From the IMG/VR virus record IMGVR_UViG_3300035157_000211, positions 1 to 31,430 of that record: a stretch of 31,430 bases of DNA; one strand, given 5' to 3'. A program made the translations under genes and the position numbers. Position 1 is the stretch's first letter. Every line of letters starts with the position of its first letter. The stretch comes from a virus. The notes beneath the pieces are model-generated. The model did not search any database. It was given only the letters and a program-made list of their open reading frames with translations, and was not told the DNA's origin. This document shows positions 15,255-23,224 of this stretch, piece by piece.

Positions 15255-16624
15255 ACTTTAAAATCAGTGAATTTTTTAGAGACAACTTCAGTTGCATCAA
15301 GTTTATCTAATATCTGCTGTCCAGAATCAGAGATTGTACCTTGCTCATCTGCATCATACAGTCTCATTTTATTTCTGTCAAGTCCGACAACAAATCTTTT
15401 GTTGGATGTAGGGTCGTTGTAGCGGTTCTTTAATTGTTTGACCATCAACTGTCCTACCGCCTCCATATCCTCCGTACTAATGAGAGCAAACATAAAGTCA
15501 GCAGTAGCGGGAAGACCGAAACTCTCGCTTGTATCAGTAAGATCAATATCACTACTACCAAAGCCAGAACGAGTCGTCTGAGTAGCGGAGATGATAGGTA
15601 CATTAGCCTCAACTGCAAGACCACGGAGTTCTTCAGCAATCGCTTTAACATACGTATATGAGTTTACAATAGCACCTTTATATCTAGCAGATGCACAAAT
15701 ATTTAGGTAGTCAATGTAGATGATATCTGGTTGAAATGACTTCTTAATTGCTAGTTCTTGAAGCAATGCTTTGAAGTGTCCTACGTGTGCTGATGCTGTT
15801 GGATATTCTTTTACTACTAATCTTCCAGTTGTTTTACCTTTTAACTTCTCTAACTTAGAATCGAACATAGGTTTCGGAAGTTTTTCCAGTTGTCTGCAAT
15901 CCACGTTGAGACAGTTGGCATCAATTCTTTCTGCAATTTTCTCTTCTGCCATCTCCATAGTAATATAGAGAACGTTATAGTTACTTTGTAAGTTAGCACT
16001 AGCGAAATGGCACATAGCAAGAGACTTACCCACACCAGTACCTGCGAGAACAATATTAAGAGTCTTGTTAGGAAGACCACCCTTTGTAACTTTGTTGAAG
16101 TATTCCAAGTCGAAAGGAATACGGTCTTCACGTTTGTGGTAGAAGTCGAATCTTGCATCTGATTGCTCGAAATAATCGTGACCAACAGAATTATCAAAAC
16201 TTACTGCCAACGCACTAGAGAGTATAGATGGGATAGCATCACGTCCTTGTTTTCCATCACCACTACCGTCAGCAATTTGTATAGATTCAAGTAAAGCAAT
16301 ATAGATTGCACGATCACGACACCATTTCTCTGCTGTATCTGTCAACCACTGTGCTTCTCGTGGTTCACTATCTAATTCGTTTAAAGTTGATATAACCTGT
16401 TTAAAACTTTCATCGTTAATATCTGTACGATTCTCAATCTCAATGGTTAATGCTTCTTTTGATGGAAGATTATCGTACTTGATGAAGTAACTATTTAGTT
16501 CTTCAAATAATATCTGATTGGTACGATCTTCAAAGTATTCTTTTTTAACGTGTGGCAAAACCCCTCTAGTAAACTCTTGATTGAATACAAGAGAGGATAT
16601 TACTAGCGATTCTACATTATCCAT
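15251..16624 (-). CDS. 41: Replicative DNA helicase, T4 gp41-like (DnaB family)
   Basis: Hexameric 5'-3' helicase that unwinds the fork and activates the gp61 primase. An N-terminal helical domain (about residues 1-150) is followed by a RecA-type motor: Walker A AGTGVGKS at 194-201, Walker B IIYIDYLN, an ISATQTTR sensor segment and an arginine-rich C-terminal portion (NRYNDP). 457 residues against 475 in T4. The ATG at 16624 overlaps the upstream gene by 13 bases and the stop overlaps mazG by ATGA. Sits in the gp43-uvsX-gp41 replication block. Confidence 0.95.
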   Translation of the reverse strand: MDNVESLVISSLVFNQEFTRGVLPHVKKEYFEDRTNQILFEELNSYFIKYDNLPSKEALTIEIENRTDINDESFKQVISTLNELDSEPREAQWLTDTAEKWCRDRAIYIALLESIQIADGSGDGKQGRDAIPSILSSALAVSFDNSVGHDYFEQSDARFDFYHKREDRIPFDLEYFNKVTKGGLPNKTLNIVLAGTGVGKSLAMCHFASANLQSNYNVLYITMEMAEEKIAERIDANCLNVDCRQLEKLPKPMFDSKLEKLKGKTTGRLVVKEYPTASAHVGHFKALLQELAIKKSFQPDIIYIDYLNICASARYKGAIVNSYTYVKAIAEELRGLAVEANVPIISATQTTRSGFGSSDIDLTDTSESFGLPATADFMFALISTEDMEAVGQLMVKQLKNRYNDPTSNKRFVVGLDRNKMRLYDADEQGTISDSGQQILDKLDATEVVSKKFTDFKV

Positions 16625-17112
16625 TCGGGTTTGCGATCTGGTTTACGAAGATAATTATAGCATACCCAAGGTTTAGATGCTATGTAACGTTTGTATGCTG
16701 TAAAAGTGTCGATAGTATTGTCAAATTTAAACCTATCGTACATAGCACGAACAAATTCTGTAGGTGTAGGACTATCAGGAAAGATAATATCTGCACACTC
16801 AATAGTATATTGGCAACTGTGTGTCTTACCATAACGATAAGTATACTCTGCACACAATGCAAGACCGTGTTCTATCAACCAACGAAAATATGTCTGTGCC
16901 CATACTGTACAAGGATGATTACGAAATGCACCCTTCTCTGTTTTGTATGGTTCACCGTTTAGTTTAGGTAGAACACCATAACCGTGACCCCACTTATCTG
17001 ATGCAACAATAGAAAGCATCTGACAAGTTTCTAGTGGCATCTTGACAATGTGTTTGTCAGGTAATACTTGTGCTGACTTTACTGGGTCAGGATCTGTAAC
17101 AAAAATATTCAT
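16612..17112 (-). CDS. Phage protein of the MNIFVxDxDP family, sometimes annotated pyrimidine dimer glycosylase
   Basis: 166 residues from the ATG at 17112, which gives the family-typical N-terminus MNIFVTDPDPVKSAQ and an ATGA overlap with the oxygenase gene. An ATG at 17124 would add MSLS. Characteristic elements are LPDKHIVKMPLETCQMLS, FRNHPCTVWA and a RYGKTHSCQ segment, seen in a widespread phage family. Some relatives are labelled pyrimidine dimer DNA glycosylase (DenV-like), but I do not see enough to claim that activity. The gene lies between a 2OG oxygenase and gp41, within the replication cluster, which would suit DNA repair. Confidence 0.8.
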   Translation of the reverse strand: MNIFVTDPDPVKSAQVLPDKHIVKMPLETCQMLSIVASDKWGHGYGVLPKLNGEPYKTEKGAFRNHPCTVWAQTYFRWLIEHGLALCAEYTYRYGKTHSCQYTIECADIIFPDSPTPTEFVRAMYDRFKFDNTIDTFTAYKRYIASKPWVCYNYLRKPDRKPEWIM

Positions 17113-17663
17113 AGATAATGACAATATGTACCCACAATATACTTGTCATCACTGATAGCAGGAAGTCCTGCGTGAGGAAAAGTCCATAGTGGTGGGAACA
17201 TTAATAGTCTACATTCGATTGCAGAGTATTTCAAGTCTCCAAAGACAGTTTCTCCACCGTCTGTAACAGTATTCAAATACCAAAACAATGCAAGAAATCT
17301 TTTAGCACTAGAATAATCTCCAACGTCAACGTGACGATCAAATCTATCATCAGTTCCTTTACGATACTTCTTCATTCTAAATTCTTCTAACGAACTTTGT
17401 AGAGGAAAGAAGTCTGTACAATCACACTCATCCATATATTTCTTACCATAGAAATGAGCAGATTCTATGAGAGCATTTTGTATCTGATCCCAATCATTAT
17501 GTCCTTTCTCTAAGTGAGAAGTTATATTGTATTGTTGAAATTGTGGACGACCTTGCCTGTCCCACTCTTCTAATTCTTTTTCTTTTTCAAATAAATCAAT
17601 AGCAACTTTGCAAACGCTTTTGGGTATAGCATTGTCAAAAACTCTGATATAATTATGATCCAT
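17109..17663 (-). CDS. 2OG-Fe(II) oxygenase
   Basis: 184 residues from the ATG at 17663 (MDHNYIRVFDNAIP); a start at 17693 would overlap uvsX by 41 bases. The double-stranded beta-helix iron site is visible: RFDRHVDVGD (His and Asp of HxD), then GGETVF and FPHAG, which supplies the distal His. The 2-oxoglutarate-binding basic residue is not clear by eye. Such prolyl/lysyl-hydroxylase-like proteins are abundant in cyanophages, with substrates mostly unknown. Placement between uvsX and the DenV-like gene suggests early or middle expression with the replication genes. Confidence 0.88.
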   Translation of the reverse strand: MDHNYIRVFDNAIPKSVCKVAIDLFEKEKELEEWDRQGRPQFQQYNITSHLEKGHNDWDQIQNALIESAHFYGKKYMDECDCTDFFPLQSSLEEFRMKKYRKGTDDRFDRHVDVGDYSSAKRFLALFWYLNTVTDGGETVFGDLKYSAIECRLLMFPPLWTFPHAGLPAISDDKYIVGTYCHYL

Positions 17664-18672
17664 AACTAAATTCTTTTTTAGCAGCGTCATCAAGTGCTTT
17701 CATAATTTCTGGTGTGAAATACTTTTCTGGTTCTTTTAACATTGCTTTAGGATAAACTGAACTCTCACCAACCTTGATACGATTACCAGTTTTCTCGAAC
17801 ACACCGTGTTCTAAACCTAGTTCAATCATACCATAATACTTATCAAGTCCTCTTTCATCATAAAACAATCTAGTAGAAATCTTTTTGTTCTCTCTTGTAA
17901 ATCTAGATTTCTTAGTTTCACATCTAATTAAGTTACCTACAACATCTGTACCATCTTTTTCTTTTGCTTTAGATAGATACACGATAGTAGATGCAGCATA
18001 TTTAAGACCACTACCTCCACCCATTTCTTTAGTAGGCATATAGGCACCAACTACATCATAGGTATGGTTGGTTACTATCAAAGGTACATCTGCCTTACCT
18101 AATTTCAATGTCAAGACTCTGAAAATTGCTTTCACAACTTGTGCTCTTGTCATATCTCTAGTCTCTTTCCCTGCTTCAGAGTCTTCAATCTCTTTAGTAG
18201 TAGAAAGCATACCAAGACTATCAAGAACAAACATCATAGGTTTGCGATCTTTCTGATCTAGTTTTAGATAGTTGTCAAGAACTACGAGTGATTGTTGTCT
18301 GAACTGTTGTACTGTAGCAACAGGTATAATCATTACTCGTTTTGTATCAATACCTCTTTCAGCAAACATCTGTTTAGATACTGCTGACTCTGATTCAAAG
18401 TAAAATACTCCTGCGTCTTTATTTGTTTCTAAGAAATTCTTAATAATACTTAAGGTAAAGAATGTTTTACCTGTACTAGATTCTCCTGCTAATGCTGTAA
18501 TTTTATTTGATGGTAGACCTCCATTGATACTACCACTTAATAAGGCATTGAATATGTAACTACCTGTATCAATAAAAGAAGATACATCACCCGCAGAGAT
18601 TCCATCGTCTGCTAGTGAGGCATACTCATTATCTATTGTCTTGATTACGTCTGTAAAAAATGATGATGTCAT
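17653..18672 (-). CDS. uvsX: UvsX, RecA-like recombinase
   Basis: Catalyses strand exchange for recombination-dependent replication and repair. 339 residues from the ATG at 18672, which makes an ATGA overlap with the gp43 stop; a start at 18714 would add 14 unlikely residues. The RecA core is clear: Walker A GESSTGKT at 63-70, the catalytic Glu in FYFESESAV, Walker B PMMFVLDSLGML, and the loop region MGGGSGLKYAAST. T4 UvsX is 391 residues; cyanophage forms are shorter, like this one. It follows gp43 directly, a common cyanomyovirus order. Confidence 0.95.
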   Translation of the reverse strand: MTSSFFTDVIKTIDNEYASLADDGISAGDVSSFIDTGSYIFNALLSGSINGGLPSNKITALAGESSTGKTFFTLSIIKNFLETNKDAGVFYFESESAVSKQMFAERGIDTKRVMIIPVATVQQFRQQSLVVLDNYLKLDQKDRKPMMFVLDSLGMLSTTKEIEDSEAGKETRDMTRAQVVKAIFRVLTLKLGKADVPLIVTNHTYDVVGAYMPTKEMGGGSGLKYAASTIVYLSKAKEKDGTDVVGNLIRCETKKSRFTRENKKISTRLFYDERGLDKYYGMIELGLEHGVFEKTGNRIKVGESSVYPKAMLKEPEKYFTPEIMKALDDAAKKEFSYGS

Positions 18673-21146
18673 ACAAAAAATGCTTCTAAGGTTGCGACTT
18701 TTTCTGCTCGCCATTGAATAGTATCTAGGATGACTTGCAGTGGGTCAAGGAAACTCTTCTGAAATTGTAGGTCATAATCTATAGAATTGTCAAGTCCGAA
18801 CTCTTTAGGTAATGTTTGGAAAAATGACACTACATTCTCACCAATTCTGTTAGGAGTACGTAAGTATAAAAACTTAACCTTCTCTCCGTCCTTTATTATA
18901 GGATACTTGTGGTGGAGTTTCTTATGATTGATGTGGAAATTATATAGGAGAGCACCACGTACGTGTATTGGAGTACCCTTTACAAATACTGTAGCAGTTC
19001 CTTTGAACTTTGCAATATTATTACATCCACGAGGAAATGCAATGTCTTCGGGTGGTAACATTTCAAATTCTTTTCTGAACCTAGCAATGTAATCTTGTAA
19101 ATCAGACTCATTACCGTTCATAGTTACCTGTAATGCTTCTTTAATAGCAACACGACAGGCAGCAGGGGTCGATGATTTAACTGCTTCGATACCCATCATT
19201 TTTAGTTTAGGTTCATCGTATTGAACACCCTCACTATTCCACACATTGAGGATGTATCTCTTCTTAGCAGTCCAGATGCCTTTGTTAGCGATGTTTTCTC
19301 GCTTCATAAACATCTTTTGTTCGTATGCGTTTACAAAGGTTGCCAGTTCTTCATAAGAATTCGTAATATACTTTTCAAATTCCACATCACACACCTTCTC
19401 AAGGAACCTGAGAACGCTTTTATCGCTTTTCTTTCTGCCCTTGAATACAGTTTCAACCAGAGGACCCAAATTAAGATAAATGGAATCGGTATCAGAAGCA
19501 ATAACATAATCAATCTCCTTAGTTTTTAAAATTTTGTTGATGAAAGAGTTCATTTTGTTTTCTATCCAACGGATAGATAACTGTCCTGACAATGTGATTG
19601 CTTCAGCATTAGCAAGACTATAGTATCGGAAGTATTGGTTTCCGACAGCACCATAGGCACTGTTCAGTTGAATCTTACGTGCCATCTGGTTATTGTTAAA
19701 GGCAGATATGTCATCTAGTAGTGCCTTATCTTTAGTCCTTTCATATTTTTTCTTAGCAGCAATCATCTTTTTCTTATAGATGACACGTTCATCATAGATC
19801 TTCTTCATCATCTCTGGTAAGAAACCGTGCTTATCTTTTCTATACTGAGCACCATTAGCACATACACAATACTTACCAACTTTTATATCTTTATCTAACA
19901 TCTTATCTACAGTTGCATCAGGATGTCTTTCATCTACAAGTGTTTCTGGAGAAATATTATATTGCATAATGAGATGTGGATACAGACTATTCAAATCAAA
20001 TGATGCAACCCAATCGTACATACCAGGTTTAGGGTCTTTTACATATGCTCCTGCATATTTGTCATTCTTACTCTCTTCTCTTTTAGGTGGTACACATATC
20101 TTTTTCTTCTTTAGGTAATTGTAGATGAGTGTATCCCACATACGAACCTGAGAATATACATCTGTAAAATTAACCTTGGCATCATAAGACATAGTAACTG
20201 CCAGTTCGAGAAGTTTCATTTTCTCCTCTAGTCTGTTGACAAGTTCAACGTCTTTAATGTTGTACTTCACAAACTTATCCCAATCTTTAGTATAGAAATC
20301 TTTGAAGTTTTCATACTCAGTGTGATCTAACTTACCTTGTCCAAGTTCTACATTGGCAATATGTTCTAGTCTGTATGACTCTTGGTTTGTGTATGTAAAT
20401 TTACGATAAAGATCAAGGTAATCAAGAATACTAATACCAACTAATTCATATGCAAGATTCCTACGACCTTGAATATAAATCTCACGCATATTTACTTTGT
20501 TCCAAGGTGACAAAGACATCATAAATTTCTCACCAAGTATCCTATCTAATCTCCTACAAAGATATGGAATATCATATAAGTTACAGTTCCAACCAGTGAT
20601 AATGTCAGGTGTATATTGTACCCACCAGTGAATGAAGTCATCTAACATCTTCTGCTCTGTATCAAAGTAGCGATAGTTAGTGCCATTACCATTATACTCA
20701 CGAGTTCCCCAAGTAATAAAATTACCAGAGGCATAGTCTTTGATAGTAATACAGAGCATCTTTTCTGCTGCTGCTTCTACATCAGGGAAACCATTCTCAC
20801 ATTCAACCTCGATATCAATAGTATAGATCTTCATATCTTTTAAACTGAAAGAGATGTCACTTGGGAATCTCTCGCTGATCCACTGATATATGAAGCGTTC
20901 ATATCCGTGAACCTCAAACTTATCTACACCTTCATACTTTCTTAGAAATTCTCTTGCTGCTTTAGCACCATCGTGCTTGACCTCTGCCATTGGTTTACCA
21001 TCGAGAGATCTCCAATCACCTTGTGGTGATGGTACAAACAGACTTGGTTTGATTATGTCCTTGTATGTTACTGGTTCTCCACCCTCATATCCTCGACAAA
21101 GGATGGAATCACCTAGCAACGTCACGTTAGTATAGATTGAACTCAA
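18669..21146 (-). CDS. 43: DNA polymerase family B, T4 gp43-like
   Basis: Replicative polymerase with 3'-5' proofreading. Exonuclease motif I is IYTIDIEVE (Asp111, Glu113, matching T4 Asp112/Glu114), and the exonuclease II region is ITGWNCNLYDIPYL. Polymerase motif A is SFDLNSLYPHLI, motif B is KIQLNSAYGAVGN and motif C is IASDTDSIYL. At 825 residues it is slightly shorter than T4 gp43 (898) and normal for cyanophages. The only plausible start is TTG at 21146, with AGAAGG just upstream and an in-frame stop a few codons before. It makes a TTGA overlap with the Sm-like gene, suggesting coupled translation. Confidence 0.97.
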   Translation of the reverse strand: MSSIYTNVTLLGDSILCRGYEGGEPVTYKDIIKPSLFVPSPQGDWRSLDGKPMAEVKHDGAKAAREFLRKYEGVDKFEVHGYERFIYQWISERFPSDISFSLKDMKIYTIDIEVECENGFPDVEAAAEKMLCITIKDYASGNFITWGTREYNGNGTNYRYFDTEQKMLDDFIHWWVQYTPDIITGWNCNLYDIPYLCRRLDRILGEKFMMSLSPWNKVNMREIYIQGRRNLAYELVGISILDYLDLYRKFTYTNQESYRLEHIANVELGQGKLDHTEYENFKDFYTKDWDKFVKYNIKDVELVNRLEEKMKLLELAVTMSYDAKVNFTDVYSQVRMWDTLIYNYLKKKKICVPPKREESKNDKYAGAYVKDPKPGMYDWVASFDLNSLYPHLIMQYNISPETLVDERHPDATVDKMLDKDIKVGKYCVCANGAQYRKDKHGFLPEMMKKIYDERVIYKKKMIAAKKKYERTKDKALLDDISAFNNNQMARKIQLNSAYGAVGNQYFRYYSLANAEAITLSGQLSIRWIENKMNSFINKILKTKEIDYVIASDTDSIYLNLGPLVETVFKGRKKSDKSVLRFLEKVCDVEFEKYITNSYEELATFVNAYEQKMFMKRENIANKGIWTAKKRYILNVWNSEGVQYDEPKLKMMGIEAVKSSTPAACRVAIKEALQVTMNGNESDLQDYIARFRKEFEMLPPEDIAFPRGCNNIAKFKGTATVFVKGTPIHVRGALLYNFHINHKKLHHKYPIIKDGEKVKFLYLRTPNRIGENVVSFFQTLPKEFGLDNSIDYDLQFQKSFLDPLQVILDTIQWRAEKVATLEAFFV

Positions 21147-21379
21147 AGTGCCTTCTTGTAGTTTTTAATAGTATCTTCTGATGGATCTACTATAGTCAAT
21201 ATAACATCAGAAGTCAAGAACAAATCTCTTTGATCTGAATAAAGAGGATACTTTTCAAAGGTTTCTCCTGTAATCTTATAGCAGTTAGTAATTAAGTAAG
21301 ATGGTTCTTCATCTAACTCAGTTACTTCCCCCATCAGATACATCTGATTTCTCAGAATTATTAGTTTTAACGGATTCAT
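21143..21379 (-). CDS. Sm-like (LSm/Hfq-fold) protein 1
   Basis: 78 residues from the ATG at 21379 (MNPLKLIILRNQ). The pattern LKLIILRNQMYLMGEV, then SYLITNCYKI, then LFLTSDVILTIVDPSED matches an Sm fold: a strongly bent five-strand beta barrel that usually forms RNA-binding rings. An Sm-like protein of putative cyanophage origin has been crystallised (PDB 3BY7, as I recall). The reading frame overlaps the end of the second Sm-like gene by 62 bases and the gp43 start by four. A shorter start at 21334 would destroy the first strand. RNA binding is inferred. Confidence 0.75.
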   Translation of the reverse strand: MNPLKLIILRNQMYLMGEVTELDEEPSYLITNCYKITGETFEKYPLYSDQRDLFLTSDVILTIVDPSEDTIKNYKKAL

Positions 21380-21710
21380 TGTGATGATTCTCCACGAGTG
21401 TATTCCACTTACCCTCAACTTCTGGGTGTGGATTATAAATTGTTGCTACGTTATTAAGAACTACTAAGGTTCTATTGTTTAATGAAAGAGGTATCCAAGG
21501 AAATAATTCTAGTTGTAGATCATTTATTTTCTGTGGATCTGATGACACTGAGTCTGCAAACATTGCTTCTGCTGTACAATCTATCGTAATCTGATAGGGA
21601 TTTGTCAACATATAACCTATAGGTGAGTAATGTTCTTTGTCAGGATATGCTTCCTGCACATCAGCGATTACGTCCTCTCCGTTGAGCATTCTTACGATTT
21701 TTACGGTCAT
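21318..21710 (-). CDS. Sm-like protein 2 with acidic/polar C-terminal tail
   Basis: 130 residues from the ATG at 21710 (MTVKIVRMLNGEDVIADV), preferred over 21749 because it begins at the first Sm strand. IVRMLNGEDVIADVQEA and GYMLTNPYQITI match Sm motif 1; LFPWIPLSLNNRTLVVLNN looks like the later strands. The last 35 residues are an Asn/Ser/Glu-rich tail like the disordered C-terminus of Hfq. It overlaps the basic 80-residue gene upstream by 50 bases and Sm-like protein 1 downstream, so all three are physically interlocked. Possibly forms a hetero-oligomer with its neighbour. Confidence 0.75.
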   Translation of the reverse strand: MTVKIVRMLNGEDVIADVQEAYPDKEHYSPIGYMLTNPYQITIDCTAEAMFADSVSSDPQKINDLQLELFPWIPLSLNNRTLVVLNNVATIYNPHPEVEGKWNTLVENHHNESVKTNNSEKSDVSDGGSN

Positions 21711-21903
21711 AATTTTTTTCAAATAATTCGTTGTAAACTCCACGAACAATGTCGGTCATTGCTTTACGTGCAGTAATGTTCTTTTCATCTGACAATATCC
21801 GAGCATAAGTCAGAATATCGTCAACCGCTTCAGTGGGAACATCAAGAGTAACACTCTCATATTCTCGACACTCTCTCGGTGTACAGTTTAAATAATGATT
21901 CAT
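21661..21903 (-). CDS. Small protein with strongly basic C-terminal tail, unknown
   Basis: 80 residues. The N-terminal two thirds look folded and helical (ESVTLDVPTEAVDDILTYAR, MTDIVRGVYNELFEKNY). The end is a basic tail (DRKNRKNAQRRGRNR) that could bind nucleic acid. The ATG at 21903 lies only three bases from the end of a terminator, leaving no room for a promoter and no ribosome binding site. Expression must come from read-through or from a leaderless or unusual start. It heads the block containing the two Sm-like genes and gp43. Function unknown. Confidence 0.68.
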   Translation of the reverse strand: MNHYLNCTPRECREYESVTLDVPTEAVDDILTYARILSDEKNITARKAMTDIVRGVYNELFEKNYDRKNRKNAQRRGRNR

Positions 21904-21905
21904 AG

Positions 21906-21933
21906 AAATAAAAAAGAGACCCTCTGGTCTCTT
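21906..21933 (-). terminator. Rho-independent terminator
   Basis: On the minus strand: AAGAGACC, a four-base loop, GGTCTCTT, then TTTTATTTC. An 8-bp perfect stem followed by a U-rich tract. It closes the short unit of the 157- and 55-residue genes and lies immediately before the gp43 operon. Confidence 0.85.
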
Positions 21934-21938
21934 CTGTT

Positions 21939-22106
21939 TTAATAAGATGGTTCAAGATCGTGTGGATCAGGTTTATCTACTACCACTGAGTACGTTATAT
22001 CATCCCAGTAAGAACGATATATGCGACCCCATATTACTTCAAATTCTTCATCGTCAAGGTTTTTAAATAGACAACGATCTTTTAAGTAAATGTGATACGT
22101 TTTCAT
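21939..22106 (-). CDS. Small acidic phage protein, 55 residues
   Basis: Reading frame MKTYHIYLKDRCLFKNLDDE onward, ending EPSY. It has a proper ATG with AGGAG about ten bases upstream, starts five bases after the preceding stop, and is followed within a few bases by the terminator. The acidic DDEEFEVIW and RSYWDDITY segments look folded rather than random. Proteins of this kind occur in marine T4-like phages, but I know no function. Its context makes it a real gene despite its size. Confidence 0.7.
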   Translation of the reverse strand: MKTYHIYLKDRCLFKNLDDEEFEVIWGRIYRSYWDDITYSVVVDKPDPHDLEPSY

Positions 22107-22111
22107 AGAAG

Positions 22112-22585
22112 TTACTCTCCTAAAGTATGTATAACTGGTTTTTCATACTTAAGAATTTTATAAAGATCTGGATCCTCTGCTGTTGACACAGGAATAAATT
22201 CTTGATCAGCGTTGAATCCTTCAAAACGTTCTGCCTGATTAATTACTATTGAACCTGACTCTCCTGATACAGATCTATGAAATGTTTCTCTAGGTATTAC
22301 TAGAGCACCACTATAGATGTTTAAATGCACAATATGATATGGGCATTTCCAGTTATAGTTTACAAGTTCAAAAGTTCTTTCACCTGATAATACACGGTTA
22401 TGATCCTGTTGATAGCGATGTATGTAGAATTGTTTTGCACCTACCATATCATTTGGAGGTGATATAGCAGCATTAGTATGTACTACTAAGTCTTGTGCGT
22501 TAGATTCTTCAACAGATATATCATAGAAAATGACATCAGGTGTTTCTCTGAACACCCGATGCCTTCTAAAATTCACATCACTCAT
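22112..22585 (-). CDS. Unknown protein, possibly cupin-like beta fold
   Basis: 157 residues, beta-rich. The segment HIVHLNIYSGALVIPRETFH, then SGESGSIVINQAERF, reads like the second half of a cupin barrel with Pro-x-x-x-H spacing. The metal ligands are incomplete, so this is a suggestion only. It is the first gene of a short unit driven by a consensus sigma70 promoter; no ribosome binding site precedes the ATG. A 7-codon leader frame (ATG at 22605) would end in an ATGA overlap with this start. Confidence 0.72.
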   Translation of the reverse strand: MSDVNFRRHRVFRETPDVIFYDISVEESNAQDLVVHTNAAISPPNDMVGAKQFYIHRYQQDHNRVLSGERTFELVNYNWKCPYHIVHLNIYSGALVIPRETFHRSVSGESGSIVINQAERFEGFNADQEFIPVSTAEDPDLYKILKYEKPVIHTLGE

Positions 22586-22596
22586 ACTATTGGTGG

Positions 22597-22623
22597 ATCG
22601 ATCATTAACGTTAATTGATCGAT
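22597..22623 (-). promoter_or_regulatory. Palindrome at the predicted transcription start
   Basis: Arms ATCGATCA and TGATCGAT (8 bp, perfect) flank an 11-base AT-rich centre. It begins at the expected +1 of the promoter at 22630-22658. It could be an operator for a dimeric repressor or a 5'-terminal stem-loop that stabilises the transcript. Confidence 0.6.
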
Positions 22624-22629
22624 GGTAAT

Positions 22630-22658
22630 ATTATACACACCCTAGGAATCTTTGTCAA
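22630..22658 (-). promoter_or_regulatory. Consensus sigma70 promoter
   Basis: On the minus strand TTGACA, exactly 17 bases, then TATAAT: both hexamers are perfect matches to the bacterial housekeeping consensus. The -35 lies within the 3' end of hsp20. It would be used by unmodified host polymerase, as early phage promoters are. Predicted start near 22623. Confidence 0.88.
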
Positions 22659-23082
22659 CACCTAGGTAATCTTTTCTCTGATGGTACTCTGGTACTATCT
22701 TTTTGAGATCAACTGTTAGTAGTCCATCCTCAAACTCTACACTCTTGACCTCAGAATCGTCAGTAAGTTTCCATACCCTTTCAAAAGATCTTCCTGCAAG
22801 ACCTCTATGGAAATACTCTACGTCTTCTTTGTCAGTTTTTGTTCCTTCTACGTGTAGTTGACCATACTCTGTATAGACTTTCACTTCATCTTTCTTGAAT
22901 CCTGCAAGAGCAATCTCTAGTCTGGATTCGTGGTTGTTAAGATTGATGATGTTGTATGGTGGATAGGTCTGATTTGGTACATCCCAAACAGAATTAAAAA
23001 AGTTATCGAATCCAATGCTGTTCTTTGTGATCTTGTCAAATAGATCAGGTAAGTCGGCAGCTTGGTACCTTTGAATAGTCAT
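22642..23082 (-). CDS. hsp20: Small heat shock protein Hsp20 (alpha-crystallin family)
   Basis: ATP-independent chaperone, near-universal in cyanomyoviruses. 146 residues from the ATG at 23082 (MTIQRYQAADLPDLF), chosen because AAGGAG lies just upstream; a start at 23127 would add 15 residues without one. The alpha-crystallin domain spans about residues 40-130: YNIINLNNHESRLEIALAGF, then QLHVEGTK, then SVEFEDGLLTVDLKK with the GxLxV signature. A short C-terminal tail contains IVPEY. Divergent from the plus-strand exported genes. Upstream, TAAATA and a TTGCTA 17 bases before it may form a weak promoter. Confidence 0.95.
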   Translation of the reverse strand: MTIQRYQAADLPDLFDKITKNSIGFDNFFNSVWDVPNQTYPPYNIINLNNHESRLEIALAGFKKDEVKVYTEYGQLHVEGTKTDKEDVEYFHRGLAGRSFERVWKLTDDSEVKSVEFEDGLLTVDLKKIVPEYHQRKDYLGVDKDS

Positions 23083-23224
23083 AGTTCTCCTTAATAAGCG
23101 AGTTGTTAGTGTGAGCCCTTTCGGCACTCATCTATATTTAGTACAAAGGTATCAATATAGCAAGTACGGTTCTCCGTGAACATAAGATTAGGTATATATA
23201 ACATAGGATCATTATCTCAAGAAA
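23083..23224. other. Divergent intergenic region between hsp20 and the plus-strand block
   Basis: 142 bases, the largest gap in the window. For hsp20 (minus) it contains AAGGAG, an ACTAAATA late-like motif at about 23135-23142 and, 17 bases upstream of the TAAATA in it, TTGCTA. For the plus-strand gene, TATATATA at 23193-23200 is a one-mismatch late motif 25 bases before the ATG. No tRNA or strong hairpin seen. Confidence 0.5.

Noticed and set aside
22641-22675. CCTAGG-containing direct repeat near the end of hsp20
   Set aside because: Two short copies, one within coding sequence; likely chance and too short for an attachment site.
23083-23224. tRNA or small RNA in the largest gap
   Set aside because: No cloverleaf, T-loop consensus or strong stem with terminator was found.
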